NCBI GenBank assembly: GCA_030549335.1
Contig: CM060196.1
Coordinates: 70,578,139-70,642,138 of the forward strand
Direction of reading: 5' to 3'
Origin: Pontederia crassipes
Lineage: Eukaryota; Streptophyta; Magnoliopsida; Commelinales; Pontederiaceae
DNA: 64,000 bases
Shown here: positions 16,633 through 34,339 of the stretch, in pieces
Position numbering within the stretch: position 1 is the stretch's first letter
Layout of the letters: each line of letters begins with the position of its first letter
Made by a program: the position numbers and the translations under genes
Notes under the pieces: model-generated
Databases searched by the model: none
What the model was told of the DNA's origin: nothing
What the model saw: only the letters and a program-made list of their open reading frames with translations

Positions 16633-18377
16633 CTTAAGGTGTTCATTGTCATTGTCATTAATTTCTTTTTTTCATAAATACATGGAATTGTGCTAGCTTT
16701 ATTAAACTTTTACTCTACCCATTTGTGTTTTTGACATTATGTTTTATATTGTAAATTATTTTAAACTTTCGCATTTAGTATTATTTATTTTGTTATTATT
16801 TTAAGTCTTGTGCTTGATACATGTTCTGATTAAAAAAAATGAGTGAAAGCCAATATTTTAATTAAAGTATTATATAATTAGTATGAGGTTAAATCTTGCC
16901 GCATTGTAAAAATGATTTGACGGTGTTACATTAAATTTTATGAACACCCACGCATTCGTGAATATTCTGTCATAAAATATTCTAAATTTTATGTGGTGGA
17001 ACTGCATATGCGGAGGAGTATATTAAGATTTAAGAGATAAAGAGGTTTAAAAGCTTGTGAGGTTGTCATCGTCAACTAACTTTAAGATGAGGCAAATGGG
17101 GTAAGTAATCGTCGACTAAGCTAAGATGAAGCAAGTGGGGGCAAGTAATGCATGTCTGTCACCATTAGGATTTGTGCCTCTTTCTTTATGTTCGTATGAA
17201 TATTTTTCTTAATAACATGTTTGTCCACTCATTATTTTAGGCTGGGTTTAATAATAAGAAGATAAGTTTCTCCGATAAAATTCAATATAATAATAAACAT
17301 TTAAAGTTATTTTGATATGTTGGTTTCATTGAGTGTTTGAATGCAATAACGAGTCATATAATAAAATTATTTTTAAAAAAAATAAAAGTTAAATCAAATT
17401 AGAAAACCATGATGAATATTTTTTATAATAAGAAATTTATTTGAAACTTTTTCGAAAATCATAAGATAATATGAAATAATTTTATTTACAACGTTTTATT
17501 TTATTTTAAATCTCATTCTTATTGTCTAAATTATTTTAAATCTTATAGTTATATATCTTTAATTAAAATTCACTTTGTAAAGCTGTTTTCTAAAAATAGT
17601 TCTTCAATAATATTTCTTTTTAGTCAATTTTGTCTAGAACTTTTTTATGTTGGAAGTTCGTTTTGCTTATTATATTTTCTTGCTTTCTTACAAAATTCAC
17701 TAGTTTTTCTAACACAATATTATTCTGCTATTAATTAGAAAGCAGATTAGTGAAGGATTGATTTAGCAAACGACTGTATTCTTTATTGTATATTATTTTA
17801 GTTGTCATATATTATTCTGCGTAGATAGGTGAGAAAGAAATATCTCGTTTGTAAGAGCTCCATTACAAATTTAATTAAGGGAATACTAATATTATATTAA
17901 ACTAGATAAACCAATTATCCTTATTAAAATTTTAAATTATATTTTTTAAGTATATATTAGGTATAGTCTGTAGACGGATAGATAGATTGTTATCAATTTA
18001 GCGATGGAATGGAAAAGGGGAACGAGACCATTTCTACCAGTTGAGTTATTCTCATATAATTTAAGTATACAGAAAAAAACGTAAGCGGTCGAATTTGGTA
18101 AGAAAAAAAATGTTAGATCGAATTTAGAATATATTATTGTTATAGATTTAACTCTAAACCACACTTAATTTCGATGGAGTAAATCGAGTGCAGTTCCTGT
18201 TATGTGAATCGGTTTGTTTTGACGGATTAAACCAGATACAGCCATTTAACTTGTTCCAATGAAAAAAAATTGATTGGAAAAAAGTCAAACAGGGGAAAAA
18301 AATAAAAAATTGAAATTCAAATGTGAATTAGGATGATTTTTTAAAAAATTAAAATTGATCCATTCAAATTAGGATCC
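16633..18377. other. AT-rich intergenic DNA, no gene seen
   Basis: No recognisable gene. 17040-17130 has a small imperfect direct repeat around CGTCAACTAA...AAGATGA. Otherwise featureless to me. Confidence 0.4.
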
Positions 18378-18815
18378 ATAGGCCACGTTTGGATCGGGAA
18401 TCGGGGTGGGACCGCACCTCGATTCTGCCAAACGCAGCCCCTTTGGTGGAACTGGGAGCTGAAACGAGCGCACGTTATTGCGGTTCCACATTTTTTATGG
18501 AAGTAGAGCCCTGTAATACTTTAGTCATTTTTTTATTTGACTTTTTTTATTTAGTTTTTCTTTTCTTATTTTCTCTCATACACTCTATCCCTGCAAAATA
18601 ATTTATTTATTGTATATAAAATATTTATAATAAAGGATTAATAGAGTATTATTTATGACTTATTATTTTATTAAAAATTTAATATTTTATTAATTATAAT
18701 CAACTCCCTAATTTTTCATCATTATATTTCACTCCATTCAGGAATTAATCTATCAATTCAATTATTCACTAAGAACTTAAGAGGAATCACGATTTGATTT
18801 TTAAACGTAGCCTAT
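18378..18815. mobile_element. Putative MITE with ATAGGCCACGTTTGGA-type ends
   Basis: Left end ATAGGCCACGTTTGGA and the reverse complement of the right end (18801-18815, ATAGGCTACGTTTAA) match over about 15 bases. The interior is AT-rich; its right side (CACTCCATTCAGG) resembles 27440-27510 and, inverted, 34400-34500. The G-rich GTTTGG end suggests a PIF/Harbinger (Tourist-like) origin, but I see no clean 3-bp target duplication. Confidence 0.55.
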
Positions 18816-19322
18816 GATTCATTAAGTCTATTTTTTATTAATAATTATTTTATAAGTCATTAAATATTTTATTATGAATATAATTCTATAGTTAAATATT
18901 TATGTCTCACATTATGGAGTGCTAATTTGATAACTTTGACATTTTAGAACTATATTTTATGTTTAATTATAATATTAATTTTAATTGTTTCATATATTTT
19001 AAAAATATAATTAAATTAAAATTGGGTATAAAAAATCATCCAAAAAATAACCGGTGTTTTTTTATGTAAATGTTAATTCAAATAATAACAAGTGCTTTTT
19101 TTAGCCATCTCTCTCTGTATTTAAAAAGGGATGTCCATTGTCCGAGATCGGTTCATCATTGAACCCAATTAATTCAGTTAAGTCATCATTTATCACATGT
19201 TTCACAATGACAAATGATATTTTATATTCAACAATTTTTTTATATTCACAAAAAAATAAATTCGAAATATTGCTTAAGTCATAATCTAAAAAACCACCGC
19301 ACTCGAATTTCGTTCGCTCGTC

Positions 19323-21047
19323 TGTTGGATATATGACCGTTATGGTCATTAAGAAAAAGATAATTATAATAATTATGGAGCCATTAAGATCATAATGATG
19401 GAATACGTAACGTACGTTTTGGCTACTATATAGTGGCATGGTAGGGGGATGGACTATAGTGGACACACGCTGGTATAGTTCGATGTCGAACGGAATGATA
19501 CTATCTTCGATGATCTTCAAATATTTTCAACCAATTTTTCTTTCATTGATATCAGAGCTGCCGGTCAATCCTCCTCGATGTCATTCCCAGTCGATCATTC
19601 TCGATGTCATTCTGTCATGACTTTTTTGCCACCGGTAAAGCACGACGGGAAGAAGGCGGTCATGCGTTGACTGCTCGCCACAGATGCAACGTCGCCTCCG
19701 TCGACGGCCTCACCAAGCCAACTTCGACGAACTTCGAAAGCCTCACGTCATCTCCAACAATTGCAATCTACGATGATCCATCTCGTCGATGATCAATCTC
19801 TGCCTCCTTGGCATACAACGACAATGACTTGATTTTTCTCCGGACACCCTTCAGCCTTCCATCTTACGACCCTTTTTGTTTTTGGGCAACTTGGCGCCAC
19901 ACTAACCATCAATCAAGCACTCCTTGCAGGAACCAGATTTCCCAGTATCGATAGTTGTCCAACACCTTCGACGATTTCTGCTGACGCAGGGATGTAGAGC
20001 GAATTATCCTTACATCAAACCTTCCTCGAAGATCGAGATCTCTCCTTAACGCGCCAGTGAACGGTACGCTTTCGAAGAAGCCAAACAGTCTTCGTAATTG
20101 TTTTTTTTATCCATAGATTTCTTAATCTGGTCGCATTGCCATCATAAATCCGTTACTTACATACGTTCATGATTTAATTGTAGCCGCTCATTCTTCTGAC
20201 CTTTATAGACGTTTAGTTGTTTTCTTTTTTTTTTTTTTTTGTGGTCATCTGGCATAGTTCTAATATAATTGTCGTTTACAGAAATTTAAAATTATATAAA
20301 GATAAATCGTATTAATTGAGATTAGCAGGTTAGTAAGCATGCGTTTTCCAAAATCAAAATTGTTTTCATTTGGTCATTGATTAGCATGAATCATGGACAT
20401 TAATGACTTTATAATTAACTTATTGCCATAAGTTCGTGCACCATTAATATATTATTATTATGGCATGTCTAAATACCTGTACTATTTCTTCCTCCGTTTA
20501 AGGATAGTTTACAACACATTATTTCCTTCATGCCGGTCCATTTAACTTTATTATCATTCTTATTACTATTTTTGTATAATGATGCTTACAGAATGATAAG
20601 TTATTTCGAATCACTACCCATTAGATTTGAAATATTTTAAACATCATGTCATATGTTTACTAGAGTATTTTTCTTTATTTAGATAATTAACCATTTGTTT
20701 TACTTGTAAAGTTTATATACCAAATACTTACGAATTACAAATTTTTAACTCTAATTTATTTTTTATATGTATATAGAAGTTAACCCGAGAGTTTTTTTTT
20801 GTAATACCACTGCTCTTTATTTATATTTTTATATATTGAATAGTTTACATTTTAGTAAAACAATTAATCAATAAATAAATAAATATATGCTTTATTATGG
20901 TTAAAAGAAGCTTTTGTGCCAGATTATTGCTTGTTTTTCCATACATTTATTAATTGATAAAGTCTGTAAATGCTTATAAGTTAAATAATTTAAATTATCT
21001 GTCCAATTTAAAATAGCAGATTTGATTACGATTAGAAATCCATATTC

Positions 21048-21103
<56 letters not shown>

Positions 21104-24100
21104 CTATTTTGTAAGCTCGTTGTTACTTTTATCATTATATTTTATTAGCATGACATTTACTGTTAAACCAATTGTTATATTAAATTTGATAACTTGCCAT
21201 GATATACTTAGAACAAGTCTAAGAATGTATTCCTGATAATGAATTAAAATTTATCAACTTTTATGTTTGAAACAATTCAGTGGATTGATAGCTTTTGAAT
21301 TTAGAAAGCTGATATCAATCAATGTCATTCATTTTGATATCCTAAAATTTTTCGAGGTTAATGCAAATTGCATATGTGAAAATTTTCAAACAGTGAGAGC
21401 AGAATGACAAAAGTGCTTTCATAATATATATGAAAAATGATCTCAAGAGGATTCTCGATTCCTAATGAGATGACACATTATATATAAAGACGTCATAAGG
21501 GCAATGTGTGATTTCAATATTGAAATCGGTGCATAATTAAGGGCAATGTGTGATTTCAAAATTGAAATCGGTGCACGACTACTTTTACTTAAGAAAAGTA
21601 ATAGATCATGTCAATTGCATAATTGTCATGACCAATAGTTTAGTCATTAAGATATAAGTACTAAAAGAAATATTTTTTTATGAATGATAACATAATATGA
21701 CTTAATGGAATACTTAAGTCAGTAATCAATAGTTATTGGTTGGACTAGAGTCTTCAAAGCTAAGGTGGCTAATGAAGAAGTTCATGAAATACATTATCGG
21801 ACATATCTTAATATCTCAAAGTAGCAGTTAATGAAGTATAATTGAGCTTAATTTGCATGTAAGAATATATTGTGAGACAAAATTATTCTAAGGCAAGAAT
21901 TTTGGACCAGGATATGGTGTCGAAAAAAATGAAAATTCAGACAAGCCTAAGTTACTGCAGTTGTCAAAAAAAATTTATCATGATAGATATCAATAATTTG
22001 TGAAATTCAGTTTCAACAACCCAATATATTGTAAACACCAAAGAAAGGATTGTTAAACTTCAAAAAGTTACAGAAGGAGAATGAAGGGCCTACATAATAC
22101 AACACTTAATTGTTAAAGGCATTGATATTACAGATTACATCAAGGAGTTGGCTTCACCGCATTTCAAGATGTCATGTATGTGTTAGGTTCTATCTAGAAG
22201 TTTGCCTCACAGCACTTCAAAATGTGATATACGTATATAAAGTATGTTGAATCTGATCTCCATCTTCGTTTCTCTCTGCAAAAGAATTGAAGTTATATTA
22301 AATGATCGTGTGTATATTGGAAAGAACAAAAAAGTCTTTTCTATTTTGAAAAAAATTTGTTCCAATGACTTTTGTTCTAATTGGAAGAATAATCAATGCA
22401 CATACTCTATGTCATGTGTCTAATATGAGATTGAGACACATAGTAAACTCATAATTGGAATAAATAATTATGAGCTCAGTATCTAACATATTAAAGTCAA
22501 GGATGATGCTATATGGGCATTATTTGACTGGTAAAAGGACTCGGACATTTTTATTTATAAGGTCGAGGGTTTTGTTAAATAATTATTGAGTGTTGGAACA
22601 CATAGAGATGATGAATATTTGATAATATTCATTGATAATATTTGATAATTATTCTAATTCTTCTATGTCAATCTCTTAAAAAAAGGTATAATTAAATTGT
22701 TTGAATTTTTTTTAAAGAGATGTAAGACAGATGAGAGAAAAAGATTGGGAAAACTAATCAAGTATTAAAGGACTGTAGAGGAGAGAACAGATCTCCCGGG
22801 AATAAGAATTTTGCATTCAAGTAGGGATATGTAAGATATTACTATCGCCTATGCATCACAGTAGATGCGAGAATATAATTTTTAAATGCAATAAGAAGTA
22901 TGTTGTCCCACTCAGATATGGTTAAAGAATTTTTTAGCAGAGACAACTGCGAGTTACATACGAAGTATTTCCACTGAATCCGCAATATTAATGCTATTTG
23001 TTGTGAATAGCAAGAAGCCTAAGTTTAGGTCATCTCTGAAAATCGAGATATAAAATGCACACATTAATTTCTAATCAGTTTTGGACAAACTGGACTTGGA
23101 GATGGTAATGTGCATGTTTATTGGATATTATGATAAGTCCAAAGGGTATATATATTCTTCCACTTGTATAGATGTCTCATATTAAATTGAAATGCTATTT
23201 TTCTAGAAAATGAAAATGGATCATGTAAAAAGGGATGATGATCCTTTAGTAATTTTATGAGACTGTGGAGTCTAACTCAGGAAATGCACTGTGCTATCCA
23301 ACGGTGGGAGTTGAGACTGTATGAGATATTATACCTTTGAAAGTAGTGGAGTAACTCATCATTTCCACGAGTATAATTAGGCAACAAGAGGCGACGAAAC
23401 TTGCACAATTTGAATATACTGTACATGTGCAAAATTTTCGTGTTGCTTCGTCGATGTTGATATAGAAAATTGTATAAATCATATTATTTATAGAAGTAAT
23501 GACTTTCATTGAGTCAGAATCATGGATGATCACCATGAAGAATGAAATGGACTCAATCGAGCGGAACGGAGTATTGGCGCTATGTCACATGCTGGCAAGT
23601 AGGCAATGTACATAGGGTGCTGATGAGAATTCAAAGGAAAGCATCGGATCGATGATACGCTTGATAGCACATAATGAGATTGGTTGCCAAGGATTATACT
23701 CAGTAAGTCAGAATAGATTTTCAAGGAACTTATTCTCTATTGATTAAGATACGTCAAGACAACATTATTAATTGTAATATGTACATGAAAAACTTACTTG
23801 ACGATGAACTGAATAAGTCTGTACATTTGTGAGTATGGTTGTTCAAGAAAAATGATGAAAAGAATAAGGTAAGCTGAAAAGTCATAACTGATTTAAAGAA
23901 ACATCACGTAATGATAGAATATCATGTGATGGCGATCCAATTTCTATTTGATGGAGACAAATAGGATGGACATTATGAGTAGTGAGAGCAAAGTTGAAAT
24001 AGCATCACTATGTGTATGTGACATTTTGCTCATAAAAATGATGTTATAGTGCTCAAGTTGAGTTGAAAATTTGAAATAAGGTTAATAGAAGAAATATCTT

Positions 24101-25356
24101 ATAGTATTTCAAATTATTTATATAGAAACTCAAGGATATTGAGTTAGAGTCGAGTACAGTGTATAATATACTAAAATATTTTTGGAGCACTAAAAATGAC
24201 TTAGTAAAAGTCAATGTCGCAATACAAGTTGAATCCTTTAAAGGAACTCTGCGTATAAGTAGAGTAGGGAGCTTGATGTATGTGATATAATGTATATGGC
24301 CTATATTAGCTTATGCAATAAGCTTGGTTAGCAAATATCAAAATAATCACAGTAAGACTATATGGAGTCATTGTGAATCATTTTGTATATCTGAGAGGCA
24401 TTTTACATTCAATACAAAGTAAGGTCATAAGGTATCTGGATGTGAATTTCAATGACGATATATATATAAATCGAATTTTCACATGTAGTCACTCATTTTT
24501 ATCAGGTGGTACAACTGTTTCTTTAAGTTACAAGAAATAATATGTGTGTTGAAACACACACTAGAGGTTGAGTATATTGTCTATAATAAACAATCACCTG
24601 TGATATATAATTCATATGTTATTTTCAGGAACTAGAGCTCAATCTATTCATGAGATTAATGCGTTGTGATAATCAAGTTGTAACAAACTTGGTACGCAAT
24701 AGAGTCAATAGTTCAAAGAAGAAACATACTGGGTAAGTATCACTATATTAAAGACACAGTGACAATGATCTATATGCCTAACAATAATATGATAGGTGAT
24801 TTCTTACAAGAGAACTAATTACGGGATATTAATCAAACGTGTTAGTTTGATCGGACTCAAACATTATTGAGTCAGATAGAAGTCTTATGGATAGTAGACT
24901 TCGGTATATCATCCTTAATTATCACTTCTTAGAAAGTGAGAATGTTAATATATTGATTAATCATCTTGTAAAGAAAAATTACACTTATGATATTCATCAA
25001 ACATTTATTTGATGAGACTAAAAAATAATTGAGTAAGTGTGAAGTCCTACGGATAGTGGACTTCGGAATAACATCTCTGGTTAAGCACTACATGAATAAT
25101 GGAAGTGTTATATACCATGACCATATCGGTCAAGTGGGAGATGTTGGATATATGACCGTTATGGCCATTAAGAAAAAGATAATTATAATAATCATGGAGC
25201 CATTAAGATGGAATGCGTAGCGGACGCTTTGGCTGCTATATAATGGCGTGGTAGGGGGACGAACGATAGTGAACACACGCTAGTATAATTCGATGTCGAA
25301 CGGAATGATACTATCTCCGGATGATCCTCAAATATTTTCAACCAATTTTTCCTTCA
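19323..25356 (+). mobile_element. Old, heavily broken Copia LTR retrotransposon, 6 kb
   Basis: Terminal repeats 19323-19545 (223 bp) and 25142-25356 (215 bp), both starting TGTTGGATATATGACC. The primer-binding site TGATATCAGAGC follows the left repeat. The purine tract CAAGTGGGAGA precedes the right one. Flanks TCGTC and CCGTC look like a target duplication with one change. The interior is AT-rich and very decayed, with dozens of breaks. Faint Copia RNase H wording near 24710-24760 supports a plus-strand Copia identity. By eye about 18 of 213 aligned terminal-repeat positions differ, which suggests a few million years, clearly older than the element at 10.9 kb. Confidence 0.87.
21050..21102. 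repeat. (TA)n microsatellite
   Basis: Uninterrupted TA dinucleotide run of about 52 bases inside the old Copia element. Confidence 0.97.
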
Positions 25357-26885
25357 CCGTCTCATCCACTCATCATGTTCCATTGAGGAATGATGAGTTT
25401 AATTGTAAAATGGTATAAATAATTGACAGCGCCATTTTTAATATAAGCTAAACATTTTTTTTACTTTTTATATATTTATTTACATTGCCTATTTTATTTT
25501 TCATAATTCAAAGAATGTTACAGTTTTATTATAATGGTAAAGTAGCCATCAGAAATAATAATTTTTATAAAATGACATGTATGAGATTTAAAGATTCTAA
25601 ACTACCTCTTCAATTTCGGTACAAAAAAAATTATTTTGAATAACAAATACGGTAAAGGATGTATATTAACCAAAATATATGTATAAGCTAACTATATTTG
25701 ATAAATGATAAATGATTCTTTGATGTTTAGATAAATAATATTTTAAAATGATGAAATTCAATCACTTGTTATCGTATTCATTAATCGTTGGATCTTGAAG
25801 TACGTTCAACATATTTTCCTACAACTTATTAGTTCAATTCATCCTACAACTTAATGACATATTACTTAATATTGTATTTATAATATCAATAATATAAATT
25901 TCGATCATTAATTATCCAAAAAAATTGTTAAGTTAGAAGAGTCATCCCCAAAAATATCAAATATATCTTTTATCCATGTGCATTTTTTATTTCCATTTTC
26001 TGTAATTCGTTAATGTTAAGTTCATTTGAGAATTGATTTGTGCACAATGGAGTACCACGAAGCTCAACTCCATGCCAAATGACTGCCATCAGATTCCCAT
26101 GGCAATTAATATTGCACGAGTGCAACTTTTGCTTCCGCCTTTCACGGATATTAGAAGTTTTGGTATTTTTGTTAGTGCATTTTGTCCGGTAGCAATATTG
26201 CAATAAACATAAGAAAACAAAATTTTATTTTAAAAACATTAATTTGTTAACCAAGTTCAGCATTATCGCACAAAAACAAAAAAAGGCAAAGAAAAAAATT
26301 TTGAGATTAATGAAAATGAGAGTTCCTTGACCAAATCGAAGGTCATGATAATTTAATGTAGAGCACGTTAAAAAAATGTAGAACACGTGTTTATTATGAT
26401 AGTGGAAAAAGAAGAACCAGGTTCTATATTCACCATTTAAATTCCTCACTATTGCATATTTTCACCAGTCTTTGCATTTTTTAATATATTTTTTCCCATT
26501 TTTACTTGTACTTTTTCTCTTGCTCACCATTATTATATATAGGAGAAGTTGTAGTCACTTTTTAGTTAAGGCATGTAGGCTGTAGCTACAGAATATTTGA
26601 TTTTTTTTATTATGGTTGGAATTTGACTACAGTGCAGTAATATTTTGGAAGAAAAGACAATTAATATATTTGAGAGACAAAATTAAAATATAACTTATTT
26701 TTGGTGCGATATTTCTAATTCTAAATTTTATGTAAGAAAAGACTTAGTCGGAGCAACAGCGTGGAAGCATTGTCTAATTTATATTAAGAAAAGACGTGGA
26801 CTTCATTGGTGACAGCCATATTTTGAATCATAAAATGATTAGTATTTGCGAGCGGGCCAGGAGAAAATGGGGCCCAGCTCCTGTA
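25357..26885. other. AT-rich intergenic DNA, no gene seen
   Basis: No coding sequence or terminal repeats that I can support. Short open frames have no recognisable domain. Confidence 0.4.
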
Positions 26886-27546
26886 GGGCCGTTTGGATAA
26901 TGGAATCGGGTGAGACAATCCTCCTGATTTTATTCGGTTCTTTAAATATGAGTGAAATCGAGATGTTGAAATCAGACACACATATGACCTGATTCTAACA
27001 TCTCGATTTTATCATTTCGGTGGAACTGAAATGGACACCGCTATTTTTTTTATTTTGACCATTTTTTTGGACGTGACGTGTTGCTTTTTTTCCATTTTTT
27101 TCTTTATCATTTTCTTTTACAACATTTCTTATATAAGTTAATTTATTTATTATCTATAAATATAAATAATAAATGAGTCAAATAATATTTTTTATTCTTT
27201 ATTTTTTCATTATAAAATTTTAATATTTCATTAAATATAAATTTTTTAAAATTTATTTTTTATATTTAAATACTATATTTTTTAACAAATTTGTTGACAT
27301 AAATTTTTTTAATATATATTATGTATTTCATTTTTCACAAATTTTATAATATATATTTATAATACATATTTTAAACTCGATCACCCACTAAAATTAATCC
27401 ATCACATCTATTTTTTTCTATCACATCAACTACCTTATTCATCATCATCAAATTTCACTCCATCCAAACACAACTCGAACTAATATGTCAATTCAACTAT
27501 TTACGAGAACTTAGTGGAACGCCTGTTTCCAGTTGTCAAACGGGCC
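26886..27546. mobile_element. Putative MITE with GGGCC(C)GTTTG ends, about 660 bp
   Basis: Left end GGGCCGTTTGGATAATGGAA. The right end reads inwards as GGGCCCGTTTGACAACTGGAA. The interior is AT-rich (27100-27400). Shared words with 18378-18815 and 34340-34892 suggest one family. CTGTA and CTGTG flanks do not make a convincing target duplication. Tourist-like by its ends; inference. Confidence 0.5.
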
Positions 27547-27890
27547 CCTGTGTGTCTCCCGGGCAAGCACGCACAGGGAGGCCGCCTTCCTCCTTTTTTT
27601 TCTCTCTCTCGTGCGGTGTTGGTGAGAAAGAAAAGGGGGCTCACGCCCTCGTGCATCTCCTCTGGCGTCCTCCTTTTCTCTCTTGCCGACGTGGCGTGTG
27701 CATGACGGAGAAAAGGGGGCGTCAGCCCCTACTCGCCAAGCACGCACAAGAGGTGCCGGCCTGTGCATCTCGTCGACGAGCATGCAAGGTGTCGGCATCC
27801 CCCTTTTTTCCCTCGGCGGCGCCACGCGTGCAAGAAAGAAAATAGGGCGCTAGTTGGGAGAGACGCACAGACGACCGAGAGACGTCGTCC
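27547..27890. other. GC-rich island with internally repetitive text, no gene assigned
   Basis: About 340 bases of sharply higher GC content between AT-rich flanks. CAAGCACGCACA occurs twice (27563 and 27738) and GAAAAGGGGGC-type words recur, so part of the sequence is a decayed short-unit repeat. Open frames overlap on both strands, which is expected from GC-rich DNA and is not evidence of a gene. Confidence 0.5.
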
Positions 27891-31779
<3,889 letters not shown>

Positions 31780-32664
31780 ATGAAGTGCCGGCGACACCCC
31801 CACGAGGTCGGCGTCGGCGTCTGCGCCTCCTGCCTCCGCGAGCGCCTCCTCGCTGTCATCGCCGCCCGCTCTGCCGTCGCCTCATCCTCATCGCCGGACG
31901 ATCATCGCCGCCCAGGTTTGAGCTATGTCGAATCCGAGGAGCCGTCTCCGCAGCCCCTCCCAAGGCCCCGATCGGACTTCCCTTACGTTTCCCACCTCCG
32001 ATCCGACGCGTCCGTCGTTGTCAGCTTTCCCGACGCCAATACCGGAAACGCCGTCGATGCGCCGGTCGCCCGCTCCGGGAAGCTCTCCGTTTTCTCGACC
32101 CTCTTCGGTCATCACCGGCCCGATAACTCCCTTCCGGACCCTGACCCGGCGGCGAGAATCCGTCGATCGCGGTCCTGGCTCCCGGCGCTTATCCGAGGCA
32201 GCCTTGTGAAAAGGGGGGACAACAACAACAAGAAGAAGACTATGGCCCGATTCTTCTCCGCGGACGACCCCTATGCGGCGGCGGCTGCCACCGTCGCCGC
32301 ACGGCCGAGGGCGAGGGACCGTGGGATGTCACCCGACAGAGACAACTCCGCTCAGGAGAGCGATTACAACACACCGAGCCCCGGGGGACGGCGCTGGCAT
32401 CAGACTCCGTCGCCGCTTCGACGAGTCACTGCGGAGCACCAGCACCACTTCAGCGGCGGTCTGGCGGGGTTCTCCCTCTGCCTCAGCCCGCTCATGAGGC
32501 CGAGCCCCGCCCGCCGGAGGGGTCATATCGGAGCCGAGGCCTCCGGTGGCGACCTCCCGAGAACGCTGAGCCCCCTCCACCACCACGGACACGCGTCCGG
32601 TGGATGGCCCTCGCTCCGTCCCAACCGGTCGCGAAAACCGGCGGAATCGGGCAAGTTCAAATGA
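31780..32664 (+). CDS. Uncharacterised protein with Cys/His N-terminal motif, OCTOPUS-like start
   Basis: Single exon, 294 aa, GC-rich. I chose the ATG at 31780 because the conserved block begins at once (MKCRRHPHEVGVGVCASCLR). An in-frame ATG at 31573 would add 69 Arg-rich residues that look like translated leader. The motif C3-x2-H6...C15-x2-C18 followed by LRERLLAVI resembles the start of OCTOPUS-like (DUF740) proteins (C-x2-HP...C-x2-CL-x-ERL), a plant family of membrane-associated polarity proteins; the resemblance is to the motif only. The rest is low-complexity, rich in Ser, Pro, Arg and His, with basic-serine clusters (RRSRSWLPAL near 151, SPLMRPSPARRR near 240) that look like phosphorylation or interaction patches. 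No signal peptide or membrane span. Function unknown; a nuclear or cortical scaffold is only a guess. Confidence 0.85.
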   Translation: MKCRRHPHEVGVGVCASCLRERLLAVIAARSAVASSSSPDDHRRPGLSYVESEEPSPQPLPRPRSDFPYVSHLRSDASVVVSFPDANTGNAVDAPVARSGKLSVFSTLFGHHRPDNSLPDPDPAARIRRSRSWLPALIRGSLVKRGDNNNKKKTMARFFSADDPYAAAAATVAARPRARDRGMSPDRDNSAQESDYNTPSPGGRRWHQTPSPLRRVTAEHQHHFSGGLAGFSLCLSPLMRPSPARRRGHIGAEASGGDLPRTLSPLHHHGHASGGWPSLRPNRSRKPAESGKFK

Positions 32665-34339
32665 CGGTATTACCCCCCGCCAAATCCTTGCAATTCTTTT
32701 TTTCACTCTTGCATTTTAAAATCTTCCTGACAAAAAAACAAACCAAAAGAAAAAAAAGACTATTTCTAGAATTCAGAATTGTTTGTACAAACAAAACAAT
32801 TGGTGTAAATAATAAGTTTCGACATGGCTTTAGTATCTTAATTTTGGTTTTAGAGATGAAAATATTTAAATGCCCTCGGAAGTCGAATCCATGGTCGCGT
32901 GGCTTCGGTCGCTGTGGATTGTTGTTTCCATCGATGCTCGACAAAGTAGGACTTTTCTGAGGTAATAATTGTGTCCGAAAAAGGGAAGTTATGATATTAA
33001 ATATTTATTTTGCTTGATTAATCAAAATAATAGAAACAAAAATATGCCTAGTCTGGACGGGGAAGTACTAAATATTAATATCTCAGTTATAATTCTTATA
33101 ATAATATTTCCTCCCGTCGTTATTGCCGTGTGTTCTTTTGCGTTGGCTGTTTGCGCAGCGGCAAATCCAAAGTTTGGAGTCGACTGTTTCGAAATGGGGT
33201 CAAACCATTCATATCAATGTCTATTTATTTTGTAATTCTTTTTCTAATTTACAACTAGCGTGCCATGTGAATTAAGTTTTATCTTAGCTTTAATCAAATA
33301 AAAAGCGACGCATAACTCAAAGGAAATGTGCTAAATAGTGTCAACTTATATGATTGGGTCATTTTAGCTTTTGTTGAGTTTTTTAAGTTTCTTCATATAA
33401 TCATAGCACTAGATTAATCAAGTATTGGTGTCGCCTCCAGCCTTTGAATGACCCACCTTCGAAAAGAAGAAGAAAATACAGAGTTATTAATTCCACACTT
33501 GTTCTCAAGGTTGATGGCTTAAACTAGAGTACGTTCTTATCCAGTGACGCCATCACTAGTATCCTTTGGTTGACTGGTTTTATTCAGCAACGCCAAAATT
33601 GCTAATTAATGCATATAGGTGCTGCATTTGTTATTATACATAAAAAGTTTTTTTTTTTCCTCTGGCGTGCAAACTGCAAGATTGGATTTTGACCTTCGAT
33701 CGTTCAAAATGAGATGTATTTTTATTGTTTCTCTTTGTTTGGATTCGCTTTTCAAGCAATTCAAATGCCAAGAGGCTGGTGGTCTGAGGCAACCGTGTTC
33801 GAAGAATTGAAGTTGAGACTTTGAACAGGTCTTTGGGTGGCCCGTGGCTTTGTTGGAAGGTTAAGGTTTAGCCGATACTTTTCAAAATTTTCCTATCGTA
33901 CAATAATATAATCAAATTTGGTTGACATTAGGTTTCTCGGAGTTACTAGTGTTAAGTTACTTAAAGTTGGTAGTTGGTGTTCTGCTATTTTATTTCGATT
34001 GATTTTGAATTAATCAAATGTCAATAATATTGGACATCTAAGATCTTGCGGGACTATCAAAATGTTGCGGGAATTAATCAAATGTTGCATTCGGAAGAAT
34101 TGTTAATATTCGTGAGATTACTTAAGGGCTGGAAGTAATTTTTATAAGGCTTTAGAATCAAATTCTACAACCATTTATATCCTTTTTCAAATAAATTAGT
34201 TAGGATCAAGTGATTTTTTTGTTATTATAAAAGAAGGACCAACACCCTAATATTTCTTGAGAGCGCCGGGCCTATTGGGAGCTGAGCGCGGCCAATGGAT
34301 GAACGTCGGGGGAGAGTTAACCATTCTTGATGTTATTTT
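32665..34339. other. 3' region of the 31.8 kb gene and AT-rich spacer
   Basis: Presumed 3' UTR followed by AT-rich DNA. No further gene recognised. Confidence 0.4.

Noticed and set aside
27511-27845. Overlapping open frames on both strands
   Set aside because: Open on several frames at once because of high GC content; low-complexity and no known domain.
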